43,321 bases of DNA from Zoogloea sp. (GCA_009026175.1 WBTZ01000026.1:1-43321); one strand, 5' to 3'; shown: positions 34,630 to 42,692, numbered from the stretch's first letter. Made by a program: numbers and translations. Notes: generated by a model from the sequence alone, not told the origin.

Positions 34630-34965
34630 ATGGGCCTCAAGCTCCTGCATGAACCCGAGACCGAAGACCCGATCCTCTCGGTGGTCAACCTGATCGACAT
34701 CTTCCTGGTGATCATCGCCGCCCTGCTCATCACCATCGCCCGCAATCCGCTGATGAACCCCTTCAGCAAACAGGACGTCACGGTGATCACCGACGCGGGC
34801 AAGCCGACCATGGAGGTCGTCATCAAGAAGGGAGAAAAAGTGGAGCGCTACAAGTCCAGCGGCGCCATGGGCAGTGGTGACGGTGAGAAGGCCGGCGTGG
34901 CCTACCGCATGAAGGACGGCTCCATCGTCTATGTGCCGGAGGGCACGGGCAGCGCCAAGCCGTGA
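34630..34965 (+). CDS. DUF2149 single-pass membrane protein (HmuV-like)
   Basis: A 111-aa protein with a short cytoplasmic N-terminus (MGLKLLHEPETEDPILSV), one helix (about 18-37: VNLIDIFLVIIAALLITIA) and a small periplasmic domain with GEKVERYKSSGAMGSGDGEKAG. The topology is that of ExbD/TolR, and the Asp in VNLIDIFLV sits where ExbD has its essential Asp. DUF2149 genes are typically paired with the ExbB-like gene and a CobN-like gene, as here. Together with its neighbour it probably forms a small proton-driven motor. Confidence 0.85.
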   Translation: MGLKLLHEPETEDPILSVVNLIDIFLVIIAALLITIARNPLMNPFSKQDVTVITDAGKPTMEVVIKKGEKVERYKSSGAMGSGDGEKAGVAYRMKDGSIVYVPEGTGSAKP

Positions 34966-35004
34966 TTCCGCGAACCTCCTCCACTCCACCCCGTCCACCT
35001 TCCC

Positions 35005-35865
35005 ATGCGAGCTCTCCTGTTCCTTGCCCTCCTCATCAGCGCCCTGCCCTCCCCGCTCCACGCGGCGGACATCCTCGACACCGCCACTGACAGCAGGCTC
35101 ACCATCGCCGACCTGCTGCGGCTGGCCCGCCAAGCCGACTTCGTGCTCCTCGGCGAAATCCATGACAACCCCCACCATCACCGCCTGCGGGCGGAGTTCA
35201 TTGCCCGGCTGGCCCCAGGCAGTGTGGTGGTGGAACACCTGGAACAGGGCCATCAGACACGATGGCGCGATGCATCCGGCACGGGACGGAGCGTTGCCGA
35301 CGCCCTGACCGAAGCCGGCTTCGACCGCGCCGGCTGGCAATGGCCCATCCACGCGCCCCTGTTTGATGGCCTGGCGCGGGCGGGCATCCCTGCCACGGGC
35401 GGCAACATCGGCCGTGAGCTGGCCCGCCGGATCGTCCGCGAGGGGCCCGGGGCCCTTCCACCGGCACTTGCCGCCCCCCTGGCAGGCGCCCCCCTCCAGG
35501 CTGCAGCCGAGGCTGCCCTGGAGGCGGATCTCCTCGACAGCCACTGCGGCCAGCTCCCGCCCGGCCGCGTACCCGGCATGCGCCTGGCCCAGCGGGCCCG
35601 CGATGCGGCGATGGCCACCGCCCTGCTCGCCACACCGGGCAAGCCGGCGGTCCTGCTGGCCGGCAACGGCCATGTGCGCGGCGACTACGGCGTCCCGGTC
35701 CTGCTCGCCGGACTGCGCCCCGGCGCCCGCATCCTCAGCATCGGCTTCGTCGAAGACGATCGCCCGGGAGACGACGAGCATCTCTACACCCATGTCTGGC
35801 GGACATCTCCCGCCTCCCGGGACGATCCCTGCACCGCCATGCGAGCCAACCGCCCAAAAGGCTGA
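35005..35865 (+). CDS. ChaN-like haem-binding family protein
   Basis: A 286-aa protein of the Cofac_haem_bdg (ChaN) family. The signal peptide ends near LHA (residue 20); unlike typical ChaN there is no lipobox Cys, so it is probably soluble in the periplasm. Family motifs are FVLLGEIHDNPHHH (about 47-60), VVVEHLEQGHQ and the C-terminal LLAGNGHVRGDYGVP. Campylobacter ChaN binds haem. It is the last gene of the operon, 39 bases after DUF2149, and reinforces the view that the operon handles haem or porphyrin. No terminator is evident before the next gene. Confidence 0.88.
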   Translation: MRALLFLALLISALPSPLHAADILDTATDSRLTIADLLRLARQADFVLLGEIHDNPHHHRLRAEFIARLAPGSVVVEHLEQGHQTRWRDASGTGRSVADALTEAGFDRAGWQWPIHAPLFDGLARAGIPATGGNIGRELARRIVREGPGALPPALAAPLAGAPLQAAAEAALEADLLDSHCGQLPPGRVPGMRLAQRARDAAMATALLATPGKPAVLLAGNGHVRGDYGVPVLLAGLRPGARILSIGFVEDDRPGDDEHLYTHVWRTSPASRDDPCTAMRANRPKG

Positions 35866-35969
35866 CATTCAATTTTTCCCGAACTTAACCTACCAACAAT
35901 TCTGATTTTGTTTACTTCTCACCGGGGCTATCCTTGCAGGGCTGAAATCCCCAATCACAGGAGACATAC

Positions 35970-36893
35970 ATGAAATCCTTTGCCCTGATGGGCGCCGCCC
36001 TGGCGCTGGGCCTGACCCTCGTTGCCGGCGATGCCGATGCCGCCAAGCGTTTTGGTGGAGGCAAGTCGTCGGGCATGCAGCGCCAGGAACTGAGCCAGCC
36101 CAAGGCTCCCACCGCAACGCCCGCCACGCCGGCCCAGGCGCCGGGTGCCGCCGCGCAAGCCCAGCCCAAGCGTTCCTGGATGGGGCCCCTGGCCGGCCTC
36201 GCCGCGGGTATCGGCCTGGCCGCCCTGGCCTCCCACTTCGGCTTCGGTGAAGAGCTTGCCTCGATGATGATGATGGCGCTGATCGCCTTTGCCGTGATTG
36301 CAGTGATCGGCTTCTTCCTGCGCAAGCGCGCCGCCGCGAACCAGCCGGCCCTGGCTGGCGCCGGTGCCGGCGTGCAGGGCATGCAGTACACCGCCAAACA
36401 GGCTGACTACGGCAATGCCGCCGCTCCCGCCACGTCGGCGTTTGGCGGTGGTGCTGCGGCCCCCGTTGCAGGCGCGGCTGCGGCTGCCGCTGCCGCCGCG
36501 ACCGCTGGCGCAGGCGCCATCCCGGCCGATTTCGACGCAGAGACCTTCGTACGCAACGCCAAGGTGAACTTCATCCGCCTGCAGGCCGCCAACGATGCCC
36601 GCAACCTGGAAGACATCCGGGAATACACCACGCCGGAGATGTTCGCCGAGATCAAGATGAACTGGATGGAGCACGGCACGGCCCCGCAGAAGACCGACGT
36701 GGTCTCCCTCAACGCCGAGGTCATCGACGTTGCTGAAGAGGCCGAGCGCTATGTCGTCAGCGTCCGCTTCACCGGCCTGCTGCGCGAGGAAGCCAACGCA
36801 GCCCCGGAAGGCATCGACGAGATCTGGCACCTGACCAAGCCCCGCAGCGGCAACGCCGGCTGGCTGGTGGCCGGGGTGCAGCAGAACGTCTGA
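35970..36893 (+). CDS. Tim44-like domain membrane protein
   Basis: A 307-aa protein with a signal peptide (1-24, ending DADA), a Pro/Ala-rich stretch and two helices (about 70-90 and 95-117). A low-complexity Gly/Ala segment (about 155-185) leads to a C-terminal Tim44-like domain (about 190-307: ETFVRNAKVNFIRLQAANDARNLEDI). Bacterial members have no settled function; a role in membrane or envelope proteostasis is possible. A strong AGGAGA precedes the ATG and an intrinsic terminator follows. It is monocistronic, with a separate AT-rich leader at 35866-35969. Confidence 0.88.
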   Translation: MKSFALMGAALALGLTLVAGDADAAKRFGGGKSSGMQRQELSQPKAPTATPATPAQAPGAAAQAQPKRSWMGPLAGLAAGIGLAALASHFGFGEELASMMMMALIAFAVIAVIGFFLRKRAAANQPALAGAGAGVQGMQYTAKQADYGNAAAPATSAFGGGAAAPVAGAAAAAAAAATAGAGAIPADFDAETFVRNAKVNFIRLQAANDARNLEDIREYTTPEMFAEIKMNWMEHGTAPQKTDVVSLNAEVIDVAEEAERYVVSVRFTGLLREEANAAPEGIDEIWHLTKPRSGNAGWLVAGVQQNV

Positions 36894-36968
36894 CCCCACC
36901 CGGCCTGCGGGCCGGATTGCTCCTGAACTGCAGCTTTACCCGCAGTACCTGTTGTACCCCCTAGCATT

Positions 36969-37007
36969 CCCCTGCCCGGGCCTTCCCGCGGCAGGGGTCT
37001 TTTTTTT
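36969..37007 (+). terminator. Intrinsic terminator after the Tim44-like gene
   Basis: CCCCTGCC (36969-36976) pairs with GGCAGGGG (36990-36997), and a run of eight or more T residues follows to 37007. It lies 76 bases after the stop, between convergent genes. Confidence 0.92.
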
Positions 37008-37034
37008 GTGCGCGCCTGGCAGGATGAAGCGCGC

Positions 37035-37979
37035 TCAGGCCAGCCTGCCGGCGCTGTCATCCCACGCCTGCACCACGCCGCCGCTGCCCATCGCCTCGAG
37101 GCCTGCCTTGGCCGCATCGGAAATGGCCAGAACGCTCGGATGGGTCAGGCGCCGCTCCACCGAGATGGCGTAATACTCGATCCGCACCTCCTCCGCCCGC
37201 CCCAGGACCACCAGATCGCCCGAGCCGAGGATCTCCTGCTCGATCGCCGTCGGTACCACGAAAGCCCCCACCCCCGCGCGCCCGAAGGCCGTCATCAGCG
37301 CCGTATCGTCGAACTCCCCGGCGATGCGCGGGCGCAGGCGCTTGCGGTCGAGCCAGTCTTCGAACTTCCGCCGCATGGCGGAGTCTTCTCCCGGGAGGAG
37401 CGTCGGCAGGGAACCCATGCAGGCCGGGAAAGGCTCCATACCCTCGGTGAGCAGGGAGCGGGCGGCAATGAAGCTCAGCCCCGACTCCCCCAGGCGGTGG
37501 TTGTAAGCCCTCACATCAACAGAGGGCGGAATCGGCGAGTCGGCAATGACCAGGTCCAGCTTGTGGATCGCCAGCTCGGCCAGCAGCCGGTCGAGGCGCC
37601 ATTCGCGACAGATGATGCGCACCGGGTCGGCCGGGTCCACCGCCGGCCGCAGCAGGCGGTAGGCGATCGACTTGGGCACGGCATCCGACACCCCGACCCG
37701 GAACTCCACCGGCCGCCCCTTGGGGTAGTGGCGCAGGGCCTGCTCCAGCTCGGCGCTGAGGGAGAACATCTCGTCCGCGTATTCCATGGCCAGGCGCCCG
37801 GCCGGGGTCAGTTCCAGGCTGCGGCCGTCGCGGGCGAAGAGCTGGGTGTCGAGGCTGTCCTCGAGCAGGCGGATCTGCCCGCTGATGGTCTGCGGAGTGA
37901 TGTGCAGGGCCTCACCGGCCTTCACCACGCCGCCGCTGCGGGCGGTCTTCCAGAAGTAGAAAAGATGCTTGAGGTTCAT
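37035..37979 (-). CDS. nhaR: LysR-type regulator, NhaR-like
   Basis: A 314-aa LysR protein. It begins MNLKHLFYFWKTARSGGVVKAGEALHI with TPQTISGQI, the form characteristic of NhaR, followed by ELTPAGRLAMEYADEMFSL. In enterobacteria NhaR activates sodium/proton antiporter nhaA and other stress genes; no nhaA is visible here. ATG 37979 was chosen because GGGAA lies upstream and NhaR proteins start MNLKHL; the longer frame runs into the promoter palindromes. It is divergent from an HPF-like gene with two clear palindromes between, so autoregulation and control of that gene are likely. Confidence 0.85.
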   Translation of the reverse strand: MNLKHLFYFWKTARSGGVVKAGEALHITPQTISGQIRLLEDSLDTQLFARDGRSLELTPAGRLAMEYADEMFSLSAELEQALRHYPKGRPVEFRVGVSDAVPKSIAYRLLRPAVDPADPVRIICREWRLDRLLAELAIHKLDLVIADSPIPPSVDVRAYNHRLGESGLSFIAARSLLTEGMEPFPACMGSLPTLLPGEDSAMRRKFEDWLDRKRLRPRIAGEFDDTALMTAFGRAGVGAFVVPTAIEQEILGSGDLVVLGRAEEVRIEYYAISVERRLTHPSVLAISDAAKAGLEAMGSGGVVQAWDDSAGRLA

Positions 37980-38012
37980 GGCATTCCCAGCTTTGCCGAA
38001 TGGATGTAACAC

Positions 38013-38078
38013 TTCGAATATATCGAAACAATACATCAGCTAATGCGACTTTACTTGATGTATTGGTATCCATATAGT
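38013..38078. promoter_or_regulatory. Divergent nhaR/HPF-like promoter with two palindromes
   Basis: TTCGA-ATATA-TCGAA (38013-38027) is a perfect 15-bp palindrome containing the LysR T-N11-A pattern. CAATACATCA (38029-38038) and TGATGTATTG (38056-38065) form a second exact 10-bp inverted repeat, 17 bases apart. TTTACT (38050-38055), a 17-bp spacer and TATAGT (38073-38078) make a good rightward promoter. The right arm of the second repeat lies inside the spacer, so protein bound there could block or realign RNA polymerase. Confidence 0.65.
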
Positions 38079-38110
38079 GAGCTCTCACTCACTGCAAAGG
38101 AGATGACATC

Positions 38111-38461
38111 ATGGAAGTCCAGATCAAGGCCAAAGGCTTGCCCACCGCCAAGTACCTGCGCAATCACGCCAACCGTCGCATCCGCGCCGCCCTGGGCCGC
38201 TTCGGCCAGGCCGTGCAGTCGGTCACCCTGCGCCTGTCGGACATCAACGGCCCCCGCGGCGGTGCCGACAAGCTGGCCCGGATCGTGGTCCAGCTGAAGA
38301 ACCGCTCGCTGGTGATGGAAGAGATCGGCGCCGACATGCGCGAAGCCATCGACCGGCTGGCCGACCGGGTCCAGTACAAGGTCGCGTGCCAGATGGACCG
38401 CCTGATCCGCGCCCAGCGCCGCCAGGCCCTGATTCCCATCCCGATCCAGGCCGCCGACTAA
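38111..38461 (+). CDS. HPF/RaiA-like ribosome-associated protein
   Basis: A 116-aa protein matching the ribosome hibernation factor fold. It has an N-terminal strand (MEVQIKAKGLPT), a helix (LRNHANRRIRAALGRFG), then VQSVTLRLSDINGPRGGADKLARIVVQL and a second helix (MREAIDRLADRVQYKVACQMDRL). It is close to short HPF or YhbH in length but diverged, so ribosome binding is assumed from the family. AAAGGAGATG precedes the ATG. It is expressed from the palindrome-flanked promoter divergent from the NhaR-like gene. Confidence 0.75.
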   Translation: MEVQIKAKGLPTAKYLRNHANRRIRAALGRFGQAVQSVTLRLSDINGPRGGADKLARIVVQLKNRSLVMEEIGADMREAIDRLADRVQYKVACQMDRLIRAQRRQALIPIPIQAAD

Positions 38462-38490
38462 GTCCATCAACTCAGTCCGCCCTGCCCCGT

Positions 38491-38509
38491 CGCAGCCGCT
38501 CCGGCTGCG
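38491..38509 (+). terminator. GC hairpin after the HPF-like gene
   Basis: CGCAGCCG and CGGCTGCG pair perfectly around a CTC loop 29 bases after the stop. There is no T-run, so termination strength is uncertain. Confidence 0.4.
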
Positions 38510-38554
38510 GCCGGGCTGCCTTCCAACCCGCGCAGCAGCGGCCAGCGGCTTCCC

Positions 38555-38580
38555 GATTCCGGGTAGATTCCGGGTAAAAT
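38555..38580 (+). promoter_or_regulatory. Tandem 11-bp repeat overlapping a -10-like hexamer
   Basis: GATTCCGGGTA occurs twice in immediate succession (38555-38565, 38566-38576). The second copy runs into TAAAAT (38575-38580), a plausible -10 for the FAD-protein gene starting at 38624. A tandem site at this place could bind a regulator. No -35 was assigned. Confidence 0.35.
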
Positions 38581-38623
38581 CGCCGCCCCATCATCAGCCA
38601 TCTGCGGGATCCGCCATCCCGCC

Positions 38624-40234
38624 ATGACGCCCATGCTGCGCATTTCCGAACTCCGCCTGCCCCTCGACCATCCGGCCGAGGCCCTGCCCGCCGCCATCCT
38701 CAAGCGCCTCGGCATTGCCGCCGCCGACATGGCCGGCTTCACCGTCTTCAAGCGCAGCTACGACGCGCGCAAGAACACCCAGCTCACCTTCATCTACATC
38801 GTCGATGTGGAGGTGAAGGACGAGGCCGCCCTGCTGCACAAGTTCGCCGGCGACCTGCACGTGAAGCCGACGCCGGACATGGCCTACCACTTCGTCGGCA
38901 AGGCCCCGCCCGGTTTCGCCCAGCGCCCGGTGGTGATCGGCTTCGGCCCCTGCGGCATCTTTGCCGCCCTGATCCTCGCCCAGGCCGGCTTCCGGCCGAT
39001 CGTGCTGGAGCGGGGCAAGGCCGTGCGCGAGCGCACCCAGGACACCTGGGGCCTGTGGCGCAAGAACACCCTCAATCCCGAATCCAATGTGCAGTTCGGC
39101 GAAGGCGGCGCAGGCACCTTCTCGGACGGCAAGCTCTACAGCCAGATCAAGGACCCGAAGCACTACGGCCGCAAGGTGCTGACCGAGTTCGTCAAGGCCG
39201 GCGCGCCGGAGGAGATCCTCTACGTGTCCAAGCCCCACATCGGCACCTTCCGCCTGGTCGGCATGGTCGAGGCCATGCGCGCCGAGATCCAAGCCCTGGG
39301 CGGCGAGATCCGCTTCCAGCAGCGGGTCACCGACGTCCTCATCGAGGAGGGCCAGGTCCGCGGCGTGCGCACCGCCAGCGGCGACGAGATCCGTACCGAC
39401 CACGTGGTGCTGGCCCTCGGCCACAGCGCCCGCGACACCTTCGAGATGCTCCACCAGCGGGGTGTCTTCATGGAGGCCAAGCCCTTCTCGGTGGGCTTCC
39501 GCATCGAGCACCCCCAGTCGCTGATCGACAAGGCCCGCCTGGGCCCCCACGCCGGCCACCCGGAACTGGGCGCGGCGGACTACAAGCTGGTCCATCACGC
39601 CGCCAACGGGCGCGCGGTCTACAGCTTCTGCATGTGTCCGGGCGGCACCGTGGTGGCGGCCACCTCGGAACCCGGCCGGGTCGTCACCAATGGCATGAGC
39701 CAGTACTCGCGCAACGAGCGCAACGCGAATGCGGGCATCGTGGTCAGCATCGACCCGAAGGACTATCCGGGCGGCCCGCTGGCCGGCATCGAGCTCCAGC
39801 GCCGGCTGGAGAGCCATGCCTTCGTGCTCGGCGGCGAGACCTATGAGGCGCCGGGCCAGCTGGTCGGCGACTTCCTCAAGGGCAAGCCGTCCACCAAGCT
39901 GGGCTCGGTGGAGCCGTCGTACAAACCGGGGGTGAAGCTGGGTGATCTGTCCACCGCCCTACCCGACTACGCCATCGCCGCCATGCGCGAAGCGATCCCC
40001 GCCTTCGACCGGCAGATCCGCGGCTTCAACATGTACGACGCGGTCCTCACCGGCGTCGAGACGCGCACCTCCTCGCCCCTGCGCATCACCCGCGGCGAGG
40101 ACTGCCAGAGCCTCAATGTGAAGGGTCTCTACCCGGCCGGCGAAGGTGCCGGCTACGCAGGCGGCATCCTGTCGGCCGGCGTGGACGGCATCCGCGTCGC
40201 CGAAGCCGTCACCGCCGGGCTGCTGGGGCTGTAG
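38624..40234 (+). CDS. FAD-dependent oxidoreductase, COG2509 family
   Basis: A 536-aa uncharacterised flavoprotein. A short N-terminal ferredoxin-like part (MLRISELRLPLDHPAEALP; AFTVFKRSYDARKN-like FTVFKRSYDARKN) precedes a Rossmann motif, VVIGFGPCGIFAALILAQAGF (split as GFGPCGIFAA). The family blocks NVQFGEGGAGTFSDGKL, FSVGFRIEHPQ, YSFCMCPGG and the C-terminal GLYPAGEGAGYAGGILSAGVDG follow. The function of the family is not established. ATG 38624 or 38633 could be the start; neither has a clear ribosome site, and the second matches the family start better. It stands alone. Confidence 0.85.
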   Translation: MTPMLRISELRLPLDHPAEALPAAILKRLGIAAADMAGFTVFKRSYDARKNTQLTFIYIVDVEVKDEAALLHKFAGDLHVKPTPDMAYHFVGKAPPGFAQRPVVIGFGPCGIFAALILAQAGFRPIVLERGKAVRERTQDTWGLWRKNTLNPESNVQFGEGGAGTFSDGKLYSQIKDPKHYGRKVLTEFVKAGAPEEILYVSKPHIGTFRLVGMVEAMRAEIQALGGEIRFQQRVTDVLIEEGQVRGVRTASGDEIRTDHVVLALGHSARDTFEMLHQRGVFMEAKPFSVGFRIEHPQSLIDKARLGPHAGHPELGAADYKLVHHAANGRAVYSFCMCPGGTVVAATSEPGRVVTNGMSQYSRNERNANAGIVVSIDPKDYPGGPLAGIELQRRLESHAFVLGGETYEAPGQLVGDFLKGKPSTKLGSVEPSYKPGVKLGDLSTALPDYAIAAMREAIPAFDRQIRGFNMYDAVLTGVETRTSSPLRITRGEDCQSLNVKGLYPAGEGAGYAGGILSAGVDGIRVAEAVTAGLLGL

Positions 40235-40252
40235 GGGCGGCTTCAGCCGCCC
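40235..40252 (+). terminator. Hairpin directly after the FAD-protein gene
   Basis: GGGCGGCT and AGCCGCCC pair perfectly around a 2-base centre, starting on the base after the stop codon. There is no T-run. It may act as a terminator or as the edge of the repeat-rich region that follows. Confidence 0.45.
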
Positions 40253-40288
40253 GCGAACTCGGATCAAGCACTGCGTCTGTGCCTTTAC

Positions 40289-40897
40289 GGGGTGGCTTTC
40301 CGTTGTTCCGCGTTGAATTGGCCGGGATTTCGCCCCGGCGGGCGACTCACTTCTTTGCTTCGCCAAAGAAGTAAGCAAGAAAGGCGACCCGCCTCCCCGG
40401 TCATTCGCTGCGCGAATGACTGCCCTGCGCTGCTCACGGCAGGCGGCCGGCGCGGAACTCGCCCTGCGGGCTCAAACAGCCGCGCCGGACTACCCCGCCT
40501 GCCGTTCCGCTGCTCGGCGGGTCGGAACGGGCTTTTCGCAAACACCGCGCGTTTGCTGAAGCTGAGGTTGGCTTCCAACGAGAAAAGCAAAACCCCAACG
40601 TCTCGCATCCACCAGTCTTTCCGCAGAGGCTCGGTGTGTGCTGAAAGCCCGTTCTGACCCGCCGAGCAGCGCAGCAGCGGGCGGGGCCTTCCGGCGCGGC
40701 TGTTTGAGGAGGCGTAGCCGACGAGTTCCGCGCCGGCCGCCTGATGCGAGCAGCGCAGGGGAGTCGTCCGCGTAGCGGACGACCGGGGAAGCCGGGTCGC
40801 CTTTCTTTCCCCCTTTCTTTGGCGACGCAAAGAAAGGGGTCGCCCGCCGGGGCGAAATCCCGGCCAATTCAAGGCCAAACAACGGAAAGCCGCCCAG
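40289..40897. repeat. ~610-bp inverted repeat with ~250-bp arms
   Basis: The left arm (about 40289-40536) and right arm (about 40644-40897) are near reverse complements. The outer 33 bases, 40314-40346 and 40839-40871, are identical. Next come matching sub-hairpins (CTTCTTTG/CAAAGAAG in the left arm), a shared GGCGACCCG block and arms ending at GGGCTTT/AAAGCCC. A central spacer of about 107 bases is unpaired. Open frames across it are mirror images of each other, and none has a ribosome site, so I see no gene. It resembles dispersed intergenic repeats of some beta- and gammaproteobacteria. Confidence 0.85.
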
Positions 40898-40939
40898 ACA
40901 TGGCCCACACGGCGGAGAGCCAGCCCCCCCCGGCGGGGA

Positions 40940-41212
40940 GTGAATTCACCTCCGAGCCCAGTGAGTTCAGCTCCGAGCCCAACAAGTTCAGCCCAAAGCC
41001 CAGCAAGTTCAGCCCAAAGCCCGGCAAGTTCAGCTCTGAAGCCAGCAGGGTTCATGTCCGAGCCGAACTTGTTCCCCTCTGAACCAAACTTGTTTCCCTC
41101 CGAGCCCAACAAGTTCAGCCCAAAGCCCAACAAGTTCAGCTCTGAAGCCAGCAGGGTTCCCCTCCGAGCCAAACGTGTTCCCCCCGGAGCCAAACCCGTT
41201 CCCCTCCGCGGG
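40940..41212. repeat. 21-bp tandem repeat, about 13 degenerate copies
   Basis: Units such as ACAAGTTCAGCCCAAAGCCC recur at a 21-base step from about 40940 to 41212. Copies fall into two subtypes (AAGTTCAGCCCAAAGCC and TTGTTCCCCTCCGAGCC), and a block of three units near 41003-41056 reappears near 41107-41157. Because 21 is divisible by three, both strands stay open: heptapeptides like SEPNKFS on plus and AELAGLW on minus. No start with a ribosome site was found, so it is treated as a minisatellite, not a gene. Confidence 0.85.
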
Positions 41213-41223
41213 GAACCCGGCGC

Positions 41224-42582
41224 TCAGAAGCGGTAGCGTGCCCCCATCATCAGCGACTTGGGCGTGAAGTTGGCCGGCAGGTTGGTGTCGCCGTCGTAAC
41301 CCTGGCAGGTGCCGCCGGCACACAGGGAGTTCTTGCCGCCGTTCTGGTTGCTGACCTGCGCATAGTAGGCGTACAGGTCGGTCTGGCGGTCGAGGGCGTA
41401 TTCATAGCCCAGGCCGAAGTGGCTGGAATCCCGGTCGGTGCTCATGCGGTCATCCAGGTGCCCATACACCGCGCGCAGGGTATGCACGCTCCTGAAGGGC
41501 ACCGCCACGCCCAGCCACCACACTCGGCGGTCCAGCCTCTTGCCCACCCCGTCCTGGTTGTCCTCGCCCAGCAGGTACTGGGCATACACCTTGGCCACCT
41601 GGAAGTCATAGGTGGCGGCCAGATTGCGGGCCTTGCGGCGCACATCCTCGGTGGCCGGCGCGGTCACCGTGCCCTGGCGCAGGAAGTTCAGGTAGCCGGC
41701 GCCCACGAACAGGGGCCCCTTGCGGTAGGTCAGGCTGGCGCTGCTGCCCTTGCCTTCATCCTTGGGGCCGATGCTGGTGGTGGAGCCCGTCACCCCCACG
41801 TTGCTGCGGCTGTTGTTCTCCATGCCCGCCGAGTAGGCCAGGCTGGCCTGGAAGCCACCGATCTCCGGCGAGAAGTAGAACACCCCGTTGTCGAAGCGGC
41901 TCGCTGCAGCGCTGGACCACAGGCGGAAGGCGGTGGCGCCGCCGATGGTGAAGGGGTCGGAGGTGCTGGTGATCGAGTAGATCGGCGCGTAGTCCCTGCC
42001 GAAGCGGATGTCGCCCGCCTTGCCGCGCAGGCCCACGAAGGTGTTGCGGGAGAAGATCGCCACGCCGGTGGTGTTGGGCGCCGAGGACGAGGCGGCGCCC
42101 TGTCCCGGATTGCTGATGTTGCTGGAGTGGCCGGTGTTCTGCCCGTTGTCGAAGGAGATGCCTGCCTCGAGCTGGAAATAGGCCGCCAGATCGTCGCCGA
42201 AACCCCGCTCCCCCTTGAAGCCCAGGCGGCTGGCCGAACCCAGGCCGCTCTGCACGCGGACCTTGTGGCCCTGGCCGTAGTCGCCGTACTCGATACCGGC
42301 GTCGGCAATGCCGTAGATCGTCAGGCCGGCCGGCATGGACAGGGGCTTGCTGTCGGCCCTGGCGGCCACTGCGGCACTGCTGCTCTCCACCTTGGCCACC
42401 GCCCGGGCGGTCTCGGCCTGGGCGGCGGTGGCGGCCGCCAGCTTCTTCTCCAGCTCCTCCAGGCGCGCACGCTGGGCCGCCAGCTCGGCGCGCAGTTCAT
42501 CGTTAACATCGGCCAGGGCCGGCGTTGCGGCAAAGCTCGTCATGCAGGCGGCAAGGGCTGCGTAAATCAGGGTCTGTCTCAT
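41224..42582 (-). CDS. Gram-negative porin with N-terminal coiled coil
   Basis: A 452-aa outer-membrane porin. The signal peptide ends at ALA (residue 24). A coiled-coil segment (about 26-72: DELRAELAAQRARLEELEKKLAA) comes before the barrel. The barrel begins SLTIYGIADAG-like (LTIYGIADAGIEYG), contains SRLGFKGERGFGDDLAAYFQLE and GDIRFGRDYAP, and ends in MMGARYRF with terminal Phe, as expected for Bam-dependent insertion. This is the betaproteobacterial porin family for small solutes. AAGGAAG lies 7 bases before the ATG. The 3' end abuts the tandem-repeat array. Confidence 0.94.
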   Translation of the reverse strand: MRQTLIYAALAACMTSFAATPALADVNDELRAELAAQRARLEELEKKLAAATAAQAETARAVAKVESSSAAVAARADSKPLSMPAGLTIYGIADAGIEYGDYGQGHKVRVQSGLGSASRLGFKGERGFGDDLAAYFQLEAGISFDNGQNTGHSSNISNPGQGAASSSAPNTTGVAIFSRNTFVGLRGKAGDIRFGRDYAPIYSITSTSDPFTIGGATAFRLWSSAAASRFDNGVFYFSPEIGGFQASLAYSAGMENNSRSNVGVTGSTTSIGPKDEGKGSSASLTYRKGPLFVGAGYLNFLRQGTVTAPATEDVRRKARNLAATYDFQVAKVYAQYLLGEDNQDGVGKRLDRRVWWLGVAVPFRSVHTLRAVYGHLDDRMSTDRDSSHFGLGYEYALDRQTDLYAYYAQVSNQNGGKNSLCAGGTCQGYDGDTNLPANFTPKSLMMGARYRF

Positions 42583-42692
42583 CTCAAGCTTCCTTTTTTT
42601 GTGTGGGCGGTGCGCCTCTCAGCCCCCCCGGACATACCGGGAGGAGCGCGGTGGATTTCAGCGGAATCACCTTTCGATCCGCTTTCGGTACC

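Noticed and set aside
40285-41193. A 302-codon minus-strand frame spanning the inverted repeat and the 21-bp array
   Set aside because: It consists of repeat sequence only, reads the same way in mirrored arms and has no credible start.
40940-41236. Plus-strand heptapeptide ORF of 98 codons over the 21-bp repeats
   Set aside because: No ribosome site, and it runs antisense into the porin 3' end; the open frame is explained by the 21-base period.
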